Shown: positions 1-5,834, numbered from the stretch's first letter. The stretch is 5,834 bases of DNA from Planctomycetota bacterium (GCA_021838985.1 JAKCCC010000145.1:1-5834), one strand, 5' to 3'. A program made the numbers and translations. Notes: generated by a model not told the origin, from the letters alone.

Positions 1-881
1 TCCCGCAAGGAATCCCCTTCGGCGTCCGTGGGCGGAATTTTTTCCTGAATATCGAACACCGGTTCGAACCCCGATTTCAGATCGGTGAACTTCTGCTCTA
101 ATTTCTGCGGATATTCCGTGATGAACAGATCGCCCTTGGTGCCATAGATTTCCATCGCATGCCGATAGGCGGCCACGTAGTGGTTGTGCAACGTGACGGG
201 CACGCCGCCAAAGGCGCCGAGGAGCACATAGCTGTCGTCCGTGGGGGATGGGGTGACGGTGCGATGGACATAGCCGGCCAGCCAGTGGCCTTCCCCGAAA
301 AGAAAACGCAGGTTATCGATCGCATGGATGCCGCACTGAAACAGCGGGCCGCCGGGGTTTTTGCCCGCGAGGAAACGCCAGTTGTCGGGCGGTGCCGCCA
401 GACCGCCGGCGTGCATCGTGGCCGCGGAGACGCTGACCACCTGCCCGAGCGTACGGGCGTCTAACAATTGTTTGATGTATTGCCAGATCGGCTTGTAGCG
501 TGACGCGAAGCCATGACCGTGCGGAATTTGTCTCTTTTCGCAGTATTCCACCAATTCCAGGCAGGTCTTCGGATCATGGCCGAGGGGCTTTTCCACGAAG
601 ATCGCTTTGCCGACTTTGGCCACCGTCATGGCTTGTTCGACATGTAGATAAGCGGGAGTGGAAATAAACACCGCTTCGATCCGCGGATCCGCGGCCAAGG
701 TCTCCACCGAGGCATAACGTTGCAGCGGCCGACCTTCCTCTTGCTCCGCCTCGACCAACGCTTCCCCGCGCACGTCCACGCCGCCGAGCATCTCGAAGCC
801 GCCCGCCTGACGCAGCGTCTGTCGGCGGTGCTTACCAAAACCGCCGACGCCAATAATGCCATAACGTACAGGTTCACTCAT
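1..881 (-). CDS. Gfo/Idh/MocA family NAD(P)-dependent oxidoreductase, 3' end cut by window edge
   Basis: The frame is open from an ATG at 881-879 to the left edge, giving 293 residues without the C-terminus; the family is usually about 330-400. Residues 1-120 form the Rossmann dinucleotide-binding domain, with the glycine motif GVGGFG at 11-16 and the family hallmark EKP at 97-99. The motif GGPLFQCGIHAID lies at 177-189 and holds the conserved His186 and Asp189. The position that is Asp in inositol dehydrogenase-type members appears to be Gln182. Residues from about 130 belong to the alpha/beta substrate-binding domain. There is no signal peptide, so it should be cytoplasmic. Family members oxidise or reduce sugars, inositols or related alcohols with NAD(P); the substrate here is unknown. 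The start is supported by AAGGA 8 bases upstream. It follows the 631-residue gene after 18 bases, so the two are probably co-transcribed. Family assignment is firm; the specific reaction is not. Confidence 0.93.
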   Translation of the reverse strand, partial: MSEPVRYGIIGVGGFGKHRRQTLRQAGGFEMLGGVDVRGEALVEAEQEEGRPLQRYASVETLAADPRIEAVFISTPAYLHVEQAMTVAKVGKAIFVEKPLGHDPKTCLELVEYCEKRQIPHGHGFASRYKPIWQYIKQLLDARTLGQVVSVSAATMHAGGLAAPPDNWRFLAGKNPGGPLFQCGIHAIDNLRFLFGEGHWLAGYVHRTVTPSPTDDSYVLLGAFGGVPVTLHNHYVAAYRHAMEIYGTKGDLFITEYPQKLEQKFTDLKSGFEPVFDIQEKIPPTDAEGDSLR

Positions 882-887
882 GGAAGG

Positions 888-894
888 TTTCCTT
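888..894 (-). promoter_or_regulatory. Ribosome binding site of the oxidoreductase
   Basis: On the minus strand AAGGAAA lies just before the ATG at 881, with 8 bases between AAGGA and the start codon. It sits in the 18-base gap after the stop of the upstream gene. This fixes the start of the oxidoreductase and fits translation from a shared transcript. Confidence 0.7.
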
Positions 895-899
895 TCTGC

Positions 900-2795
900 T
901 TAAACGCTGCGCTGGCCCCAGCGATCAGGCCATACCCGCGGGGCATCGGCGCGATGCGCCTGCATCACCGCAATCCGTTGCCTCAATTGATCAACAAAAC
1001 CGGGACCAAATTCATAGGTCATGTGATCACTGGGCATCACCCGCATAAATTGTTCCAAGCGCCCGTCTAACAACCTAATCATTTCCCAGGTGTTCTCAAT
1101 TTCGTCGTCGACAATCCGCACCATTGGCCGGTCGTGCCCCGGATTGCGACCTGGCGCCAGATAGCGGCCGGTTTCGTACCAGTTGTAATGCGATCTCTGG
1201 ATCAGGAACGCCAGCTGGATATGGTCGCGCTGGCATTGCAGAGCGGCCCGCGCCTCGCCCTGGGCGTGGTCGAGCATCCGCTCCAGTTGCTCCGCCGCGC
1301 CCCGCAGGCCGGGCAACGTCTGCTGCTCATAGATTTCGTGTAATACGAAGTCGCGGTTGCGCTCATCGGCCTCCAAGGGAACCCAATGGCCAAAGCCTTG
1401 AATTAATTCCAGATCATCCAGGCCCATGGTGCGGTAGTAGGCGATTTCTTCACGTTTTGTGGAGGTCAGATCCGGGACGAGCGGGCCGGGCAGGGCGTAC
1501 TTGGTCAGCCCAACATGTGTCCACAGGGGCCGGTGCGTCCAGGCGTAATCGCACCGCTTCCACGCCTCCACCAGTGCGGCGGCGTGCGGTTGGCCGACCC
1601 ACCGTTGGGCGATGCTGGTCACCAGGGCTGCAGCCTCGGCGTCAATCTGCTCATTAATCAGCCGCATCGCTTCGGCGTTGACATCATACGGTACCAGCGT
1701 TTTAGGATTGATCACGCCCCAGGCGGCGAGGCTTTGGGCGCCGAGCCGCACCAGATCTTGCATGACGCGGATGGTCTCGAATGGATGCGGCGTGTACCGC
1801 AACGGCCGCGGGTAATCGGTGGTGGGAAGCTCGGCGTGTACGATCGGGCTGCGTCCGCCCTGCCGGGCCACCTCCAGGCGTTGCTTCATGTCAGCAAACC
1901 GATCCGCCGCGGCCTGGGCGCGATCGAGATTGCGAATATTCCATTTTGCCTTCGGTTCGCCCCAGACCGCCTGGTGATAGCCCCACTGTTCCTCCAGACC
2001 GCCGGCCCAGTCATACAGGCCATAGACCGAACCGACGACCGCGGCCGGAGCGGCCTGGAGTATCTTCGCCCGGTCTTCGGGAGAAAAACCCGACGTCAGA
2101 TGCACGGTAAACCCCGGATTCTTGCGGCGCCCCTCTTCCAGCAGAACGGTAAGAAACCTCACCACACGGCGTTCCAACGGTACACGCCGGTTAAAGGCGG
2201 CGCCGTTCGGACCGGCGTACGTAGTTGGGTTATAGTCGAACCCGGCGCCACTGTCGCTGGTGAAAATCGTGGCCAGAGCCAAGTCCGGCGCCAGATCCAT
2301 CATTTTGGCCATCATCTCGCGGTAATGGTCCAGCACCTCGGCCCGGTCCGTGCATAGCGCATACAGCGGGGTTTTGCTGCAGGCGGGATTGTCCACGCGC
2401 GGCCCACGTAGCGTGGGATGTTTTCGGAAGAACCTTTCCGGTACGAAACGCGGCTCACACAGGTAAAGCACCGGTTGAAGACCATGCCGGCGTGCCGCCG
2501 CTGCGAAACGCAGCAGCGTGCGGCGGTTCCGGTCCAGATACATTTCCGGCCACAAACCTACATTGAGCCTGCTCGTGACGAACAGATCCAGCGGCGGGCC
2601 AAAATTGGCGAACCCCAGATAAACGTTGTCGGGCTGGGCCAACTGCTCGGGGTGCATCAAATCCGGCAGATGGTTGACTTGCACGTGCGTGACGCCCACG
2701 GTCACCATCGACTCCATAAACGCATTCACATTCGCTTCGGTTGGTTCGAACGGCAGGAGATTTGGATAACAGAGGATCGTCTTAATGGCGGACAT
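900..2795 (-). CDS. Uncharacterised 631-residue protein, probably TIM-barrel glycoside hydrolase-like
   Basis: An intact frame from ATG (2795-2793) to TAA (902-900), with AAGGA 7 bases before the start. I do not recognise a named family. What can be seen: no signal peptide or membrane segment; residues 1-370 alternate short hydrophobic strands and helices as a (beta/alpha)8 barrel would. Strand-end-like motifs carry acidic or aromatic residues: LWPEMY at 81-86, YLCEPR at 111-116, TSDSGAGFDY at 179-188, SVYGLYDWAGG at 256-266 and IVHAELP at 318-324. Glu84, Glu114, Asp181 and Glu322 are candidate active-site acids, by inference only. Residues about 375-615 are mostly helical and rich in Trp, Tyr, His and Arg, resembling the helical C-terminal part of some barrel hydrolases (GH67/GH20-like architectures). 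From memory, similar proteins with the DSGAG motif occur as hypotheticals in Planctomycetes/Lentisphaerae genomes. Position between a beta-galactosidase-like remnant and a sugar oxidoreductase supports a carbohydrate role. The coding call is firm; the function is open. Confidence 0.9.
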   Translation of the reverse strand: MSAIKTILCYPNLLPFEPTEANVNAFMESMVTVGVTHVQVNHLPDLMHPEQLAQPDNVYLGFANFGPPLDLFVTSRLNVGLWPEMYLDRNRRTLLRFAAAARRHGLQPVLYLCEPRFVPERFFRKHPTLRGPRVDNPACSKTPLYALCTDRAEVLDHYREMMAKMMDLAPDLALATIFTSDSGAGFDYNPTTYAGPNGAAFNRRVPLERRVVRFLTVLLEEGRRKNPGFTVHLTSGFSPEDRAKILQAAPAAVVGSVYGLYDWAGGLEEQWGYHQAVWGEPKAKWNIRNLDRAQAAADRFADMKQRLEVARQGGRSPIVHAELPTTDYPRPLRYTPHPFETIRVMQDLVRLGAQSLAAWGVINPKTLVPYDVNAEAMRLINEQIDAEAAALVTSIAQRWVGQPHAAALVEAWKRCDYAWTHRPLWTHVGLTKYALPGPLVPDLTSTKREEIAYYRTMGLDDLELIQGFGHWVPLEADERNRDFVLHEIYEQQTLPGLRGAAEQLERMLDHAQGEARAALQCQRDHIQLAFLIQRSHYNWYETGRYLAPGRNPGHDRPMVRIVDDEIENTWEMIRLLDGRLEQFMRVMPSDHMTYEFGPGFVDQLRQRIAVMQAHRADAPRVWPDRWGQRSV

Positions 2796-2800
2796 AAATT

Positions 2801-2807
2801 GTTCCTT
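2801..2807 (-). promoter_or_regulatory. Ribosome binding site of the 631-residue gene, overlapped by an upstream stop codon
   Basis: Minus-strand AAGGAAC, with AAGGA 7 bases before the ATG at 2795. A TAA at 2808-2806 overlaps its first bases and ends an open frame that belongs to the last part of the decayed beta-galactosidase-like gene. Such stop/Shine-Dalgarno overlap is typical of tightly packed operons and suggests the two genes were once translationally adjacent. Confidence 0.65.
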
Positions 2808-3648
2808 AACCTGAACAGGTCACCGCGCAGGCGACGAACCGCGCCACTTGCTTTTCTTCAAAATTCCAAATCACAGCACCGGCAGGCGTGCCGAACGAGG
2901 TTCGTGAAAAACCCTCCACACCACGCGTGGGCGCGCGAAACAATACTCTGCTGGCGCCGCCGGGCCACCAGCACCTGGACCAGCGCCGCTACGATCAAGT
3001 GGTAGCGCGCTCCAGGCGGCGCGAGCAGGTCGTCGAACCACCGGATATCAAACGGTGTTCCGAGGTGACCCCAGCGCCGCGTTCGCCGGTAGAACTGTTC
3101 TTTGAATTGCTCATAGGCGAGACTCAAATGGGCAAAGCTTTTCTCATCGCTTGCCACCGCGACTTCGGCGACCGGCGTGCGATCCCGCCGGACCAGTTGC
3201 TCTCCCAGGACGTTCCAACACCGAATTTCGGCAAGCAATATCCCGGGCGGAAAAGTTTTCCCGAAGCGCTTCTATCCACTGGGTTGGTTCCGTCAACCAC
3301 TGATGTTTGCCACGCATGATCGCCCGCATAAAACCAAGTTGATACATCCGGATGCTGGGGGAGCTATTCGGGATACGATCCACCGATAAACCGGCGGCCT
3401 CGAACTGCGGCGGATTATTCCCCGCCCATCGCTCGTTTTCATCTAAAAAAACTTTGCCCTGAACATGAATACTCGCCAGCGGTGGATACTCCAGTTTCAG
3501 ACCCTGGCCTGGTGACCGATCGGCGTAAGTAAACGGTGACGCCAGGCAATCCACCTCGGGGGGCGCAACCTCCTGCCAAGCGCATGATGGCCACCCTGAA
3601 ACCCCCCGGCACCGTATTGCCCCACGCTAACCATTCATTGATCCGAGG
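2806..3648 (-). pseudogene. Decayed C-terminal remnant of a beta-galactosidase (GH42)-like gene, with frameshifts
   Basis: Coding-quality protein continues across three minus-strand frames. Frame one (3648 to about 3570) reads EWLAWGNTVPGGFRVAIMRL. Frame two (about 3570-3240) has EVDCLASPFTYADR, SIHVQGKVFLDENERW and FMRAIMRGKHQWLTEP. Frame three (about 3240-2858) has LAEIRCWNVLGEQLVRRDR, PVAEVAVASDEKSFAHLSL, HLGTPFDIRWFDDLLAP and RYHLIV. The joins are explained by one-base changes: one extra G near 3570, and one base in GATATTGCTTGCC near 3240. The order SPFTYADR / HGK-like / ENE / PVAEVAV / GTPFD...DDLL matches, from memory, the end of GH42-like proteins, whose PVAEVAV region starts the trimerisation domain. 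A last shift near 2930 would let the frame run on through GTPAGAVIWNFEEKQ to a TAA at 2808-2806. The N-terminal barrel with the catalytic residues is absent: the frame stops at TGA 3651-3649 and beyond it lie repeats and IS scars. It is almost certainly non-functional. The family label is less certain than the pseudogene status. Confidence 0.75.
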
Positions 3649-3719
3649 TCAATAGGGTGGCGTAGGCCTTCAGGCGAAGGGCCTGTGACAGCTTCTGTTC
3701 TGGAAATCGCCACCCCTCT

Positions 3720-3753
3720 GCCCGTCGTAGCCCGGAGTGTAGGCGACGGGCTA
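3720..3753. repeat. REP-like palindrome with two competing stems
   Basis: TAGCCCG (3728-3734) pairs perfectly with CGGGCTA (3747-3753). In an overlapping alternative, GCCCGTCG (3720-3727) pairs perfectly with CGACGGGC (3744-3751). The two stems share the right arm, so only one can form at a time. GC-rich extragenic palindromes beginning with TAGCCCGGAG resemble, from memory, dispersed intergenic elements in several environmental bacteria. Whether it is dispersed in this genome cannot be told from one window. Confidence 0.6.
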
Positions 3754-3822
3754 TGGGCGCCTGGCGCAGGTCACAACCCCGCGCCGACGCTCGGGGCCAT
3801 GAAACACACGCGTCCCCCTTCA

Positions 3823-3833
3823 TAGCCCGGAGT
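3823..3833 (+). repeat. Second copy of an 11-base repeat
   Basis: TAGCCCGGAGT here repeats exactly the bases at 3728-3738, the left part of the REP-like palindrome 95 bases away. The copies diverge directly after the 11-mer. This copy continues GTCCCGG-like sequence rather than the full palindrome, so it may be a partial or degraded unit of the same element. Confidence 0.55.
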
Positions 3834-3897
3834 CCCGGTCCAGGAGTCGCCGGGGAAACCGCGCCGGGGGTGGGGCCAATCGTGCTCCTGCCCCTGC

Positions 3898-3924
3898 TCC
3901 TGATCGAAAGGCCCTCGATCAGGA
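3898..3924. repeat. Perfect hairpin, 10-bp stem and 7-base loop
   Basis: TCCTGATCGA (3898-3907) and TCGATCAGGA (3915-3924) are exact reverse complements around the loop AAGGCCC. To the left is a degenerate hexamer run, GCTCCTGCCCCTGCTCCTG, and to the right the arm end is repeated as ATCAGGATCAGGA. Neither strand has a T-run after the stem, so it is unlikely to be an intrinsic terminator. A palindrome flanked by imperfect six-base repeats suggests a dispersed repeat element. Confidence 0.7.
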
Positions 3925-3989
3925 TCAGGAATCGGAAACCAACCTTGTCCTCATCCGTCGTTGTCCGCGGAGCACGGGCGACTTTCGCG

Positions 3990-4160
3990 ACAGTCGTGCC
4001 GGGATGCGGGTGGCGCTGGCGGAACAGATGCGTGCATACCACTGCCGCCGCTGCGGACTGCGTGTCCCTTGGGTTACGTGCCGATCCAGAGCCAGAAAAC
4101 GGATGGCTTGCTCGGCCAGGTTATTGGTCGGCGCCAGGCCCATCGACCGGCAATGCTTGT
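3990..4160 (-). mobile_element. IS66-type transposase C-terminal fragment (relic)
   Basis: The minus-strand frame contains PTNNLAEQAIRFLALDRHV (from 4131) followed by TQGTRSPQRRQWYARI, ending near 4029. This closely matches the conserved C-terminal block of IS66 family transposases, PTNNLAEQAIR...D...TQGTRS...W..RIW, which includes the last catalytic acidic residue of the DDE set in the NLAEQ segment. Upstream (above about 4155) the similarity stops abruptly and IS256-type sequence begins on the other strand. After RI the usual sequence is lost within about 20 residues, probably by frameshift. Only some 45 residues of a normal protein of about 500 remain, so it is dead. Outer limits are approximate; no terminal inverted repeats were recognised. 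Confidence 0.85.
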
Positions 4161-4189
4161 TAGTCCTGATTGAAGAGTCGCTACGGCGA

Positions 4190-4553
4190 CATGATTGCAA
4201 GGCCCTGGCCAAGGCTGTGCGGGGCCGCCCCGGGCGGACGTGCTGATCCCACGCTGCCTGGTGCACAAGTCGAAGACCCGCTACGGTGGGCGGCGGAATG
4301 TGCTGGACCATCCGCCAACGCGTCACCAGCGTCGCGGGACGTGGCGTCTGAAGACGGTGTGGAACAGGAAGGACTACAGCGCGGCCCGGCAGGAACTGGA
4401 GCGCATGGCCAGGGAACTCGCGGAGCTGATCCCGTCGGCCGCGGTCGGCTGGAAGCCGAGAAGACCTTCGGACGCGTTAAGGGCTATGCCGCTATGAGCG
4501 TGCTGTTAAGGGCGCTGGGGCACGGGGCTGGCGCCGCCCAGGCCGCGGTGTAG
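4190..4553 (+). mobile_element. IS256-type (mutator-like) transposase C-terminal fragment (relic)
   Basis: Plus-strand sequence in several frames. CKALAKAVRGRPG starts at 4196 and matches the DGxKAL..AV...FG block. After a frameshift, LIPRCLVHKSK and RRNVLDHPPTRHQRR match the family signature QRCQxHKxRNVLxHLP. Then TVWNRKDYSAARQELERMA and ELAELIPSAA match the helical segment before PSAA. Near 4440 the frame changes and jumps to LEAEKTFGRVKGYAAMSVL, the usual extreme C-terminus (EAEKxFRRVKGYxxMPxL), ending at TAG 4551-4553. About 70-80 residues normally lie between PSAA and LEAEK, including the TTNxIES block, so there is an internal deletion as well as frameshifts. The N-terminal half is missing. 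The element is inactive; the family call is strong. Confidence 0.85.
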
Positions 4554-4591
4554 CGTATGGTCTTTCGGTGCCGCCCACGTTTTCAACGGAG

Positions 4592-4610
4592 GGCGGGGCA
4601 ATCTCCCGCC
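4592..4610. repeat. Small GC hairpin downstream of the IS256-type relic
   Basis: GGCGGG (4592-4597) pairs with CCCGCC (4605-4610) around the loop GCAATCT. It lies between the transposase stop at 4553 and the convergent stop of the hydrolase-like gene at 4654. It is preceded by GTTTTCAACGGAGG, which resembles from memory the sub-terminal sequence of some IS256 elements, so it may be the element's former right end. There is no T-run to support a terminator. Confidence 0.35.
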
Positions 4611-4653
4611 TGGTTGCAGAGGAAAGGCTGTATCCGAAGACATTGCGGTTCGG

Positions 4654-5834
4654 TTAAGGGACCGTCGTGATGCGGAATACATTCCAAGCCGGTAACACCG
4701 GGTCAGAGCAGGCCCGCTGTGTATTTCCCTCCAGACGCAGGATCCGCACCGGCACCACCGGTGTGATCCGCCAATCCTTGAACGTCCAGATCAATTCCTC
4801 ACCAGCGTTTTCCCAACGTACCCCCGCTCCCATTGGGAGCAGCCGGCGCTGACCAGCCATGTAGGGTAAGGCTTGGTTGTAAAGGTGGTTCAACCGCACC
4901 CACCAATTCGGCAAGATATGCTTTTGATCGTAAAGGCCGCACCCGTAAAAGTTGAAGTAACCGCGGCTGGCCATGGCCCGAAATAAACCGCGCTCCAGGT
5001 CCGCGGTGCGACGTTGGCGCGGTTGGACGTTCAAAAAGCAGTCTCCGGCCATATCTTCCTGGCCTAACCACCAAGCAAAATCATTCTGCCCGGCTACGGC
5101 GCGGTCTTGTTTCAGGTTATCACCCCGGGGATCGGCCATACCGAAGTGCCCGGTTCCCAGTGCTGACACGCATTCGAAGGAAACAGACGCAATCCCGATC
5201 CGCTGCAAATCACCCAACAGGCGGGCGAAAACCGTATAATTTGTGCGCATGGCGGCGCTGTAGTTCACCGGCAGCATTCCCAAATTCGCAAAAGAGTCCA
5301 CGAAAACGCCGTCCAAACCGCCTTCCCTTTTCCAACGTTTCAGATCATTGAGCACCCACTTGTAGATACCCGTGTTCCAGTCCGCCGCCACCAGGGTCGA
5401 AAACCCGTAGCCGCCGGCGGCTGGCAAACCCGTCGCATCAATCATGCGGTATTCGGGATGCTGTTGGAAGATGGGGCTCCGCGGTGAGAAATGTGGAGCG
5501 AACCAATGGATAATCTCCAGCCCCAGCCCATGGGCCTTGTCCGCCAAGTATTTCCAGGCCCGCATACCGCCCCAGAACTCAGACGGAAAAAACCGATGCG
5601 TGGCGCATACGCTCGCGCAATGCAGGTCTCCGTGCACTCCGCCATCGAGCTTACGCTTCATCCCCAGCTCCGTGACGTCGCTGTGGGTTATGACCTCCGG
5701 CATATAGCGCCGGATGCCTTGTTTGGCCAGGCGCGGCAAAAGATGATCGGCGATGGCATAGAGGAACTCGGTATGGTCCACCGTGACCTCCGCTACCGTC
5801 AGGCTCAGACGAGCGTGGCTGGGGGAAGCATCTT
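4654..5834 (-). CDS. Alpha-galactosidase-like TIM-barrel protein, 5' end cut by window edge
   Basis: The frame is open from the right edge (first full codon 5832-5830) to TAA at 4656-4654, 392 residues. The GTG at 5781 is an internal codon rather than a convincing start, because open sequence continues upstream to the edge. Residues below are counted from that GTG. LADKAHGLGLEIIHWFAPHF (79-98) with SPRSPIFQQHPEY (99-111) looks like the barrel strand of GH36/clan GH-D proteins, where ADxAHxxGLxxxLWFxP precedes a HPxW/Y. GLDGVFVDSFANLG (155-168) is a strand ending in an acidic residue, with Asp162 a candidate catalytic acid, and VSFECVSALG (200-209) offers Glu203 as a second. The C-terminus (about 325-375) looks like a beta-sandwich, as in many glycosidases. 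Asp-Gly and aromatic-rich segments (WWLGQED, GYFNFYGCGLYDQ) suit a sugar-binding cleft. The exact family and substrate are not known to me. The missing N-terminus may hold a signal peptide or beta domain. Confidence 0.85.
   Translation of the reverse strand, partial: DASPSHARLSLTVAEVTVDHTEFLYAIADHLLPRLAKQGIRRYMPEVITHSDVTELGMKRKLDGGVHGDLHCASVCATHRFFPSEFWGGMRAWKYLADKAHGLGLEIIHWFAPHFSPRSPIFQQHPEYRMIDATGLPAAGGYGFSTLVAADWNTGIYKWVLNDLKRWKREGGLDGVFVDSFANLGMLPVNYSAAMRTNYTVFARLLGDLQRIGIASVSFECVSALGTGHFGMADPRGDNLKQDRAVAGQNDFAWWLGQEDMAGDCFLNVQPRQRRTADLERGLFRAMASRGYFNFYGCGLYDQKHILPNWWVRLNHLYNQALPYMAGQRRLLPMGAGVRWENAGEELIWTFKDWRITPVVPVRILRLEGNTQRACSDPVLPAWNVFRITTVP

Larger units (their letters stand above)
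3652..3989. other. Non-coding repeat-bearing spacer
   Basis: About 340 bases with no credible gene between the beta-galactosidase-like remnant and the IS66-type scar. Frames that are open here on both strands have no recognisable motifs, are rich in Arg, Pro and Gly, and run across palindromes. It holds an imperfect hairpin (AGGCCTTC 3664-3671 with GAAGGGCCT 3676-3684, one bulged G), a REP-like palindrome, a repeated 11-mer and a perfect 10-bp-stem hairpin. No promoter or terminator with a T-run was seen. Confidence 0.6.

Noticed and set aside
626..877. An 83-codon minus-strand frame starting near the oxidoreductase start
   Set aside because: It is out of frame with the Gfo/Idh/MocA protein, whose own frame carries the Rossmann and EKP motifs over the same bases.
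1515..2357. A 280-codon open frame on the plus strand
   Set aside because: It lies wholly antisense to the intact 631-residue gene, has no recognisable motifs, and is of the kind expected opposite GC-rich coding DNA.
3664..3684. Terminator-like imperfect hairpin
   Set aside because: The stem needs a bulged G, the loop is four bases, and no T-run follows on either strand.
3898..3924. Intrinsic terminator for the upstream hydrolase-like gene
   Set aside because: The stem is perfect, but no T-run follows on either strand, and it lies more than 700 bases past the stop codon.
3720..3924. CRISPR array
   Set aside because: The repeated unit is only 11 bases, occurs twice, and has no regular spacing, and no cas genes are present.
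3635..4042. A 135-codon minus-strand frame through the repeat spacer
   Set aside because: It runs through palindromes and across the end of the IS66-type relic in the wrong frame. Its composition (Arg, Pro, Gly) and lack of motifs suggest read-through of repeats.
3753..4163. A 136-codon plus-strand frame over the spacer
   Set aside because: No motif, no convincing ribosome binding site, and it is antisense to the IS66-type fragment.
3925..4326. The full 133-codon minus-strand frame as an intact protein
   Set aside because: Only the middle part matches an IS66 transposase. The first 55 or so residues are antisense to the IS256-type relic and the tail is unrelated, so it is not a gene.

Overview
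The window is about 5.8 kb of moderately GC-rich bacterial DNA. All intact genes lie on the minus strand, so transcription runs from right to left. The protein families point to carbohydrate breakdown: a Gfo/Idh/MocA oxidoreductase, a large uncharacterised TIM-barrel-like protein, an alpha-galactosidase-like barrel protein, and a decayed beta-galactosidase-like gene. From memory, the best-fitting host is a member of the Planctomycetota/Verrucomicrobiota/Lentisphaerota group. There is no phylogenetic marker here, so this is inference only.

Layout in transcription order. (1) Positions 5834-4654: the C-terminal 392 residues of a glycosidase-like barrel protein whose start lies beyond the right edge. 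(2) Positions about 4553-3990: a scar of two dead transposases, an IS256-type C-terminal fragment on plus and an IS66-type C-terminal fragment on minus, placed back to back. (3) Positions about 3990-3652: non-coding DNA with REP-like palindromes, an 11-bp repeat and a perfect 10-bp-stem hairpin. (4) Positions 3648-2806: the frameshifted C-terminal remnant of a beta-galactosidase (GH42)-like gene. (5) Positions 2795-900: an intact 631-residue protein of no assigned function. (6) Positions 881-1: an oxidoreductase running off the left edge.

Genes 4 to 6 look like one former operon. The last reading frame of the decayed gene ends inside the ribosome binding site of the 631-residue gene, and only 18 bases separate that gene from the oxidoreductase. 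The likely theme is cytoplasmic processing of a sugar or glycoside: hydrolase-like enzymes with an NAD(P)-dependent sugar dehydrogenase. The substrate cannot be read from the sequence. The insertion-sequence scar probably helped remove the 5' part of the beta-galactosidase-like gene and separate it from the upstream hydrolase.

I did not find a CRISPR array, RNA gene, phage module, defence system or clearly new system. The most interesting items are the unassigned 631-residue protein, the divergent barrel protein, and the degraded repeat/IS junction.
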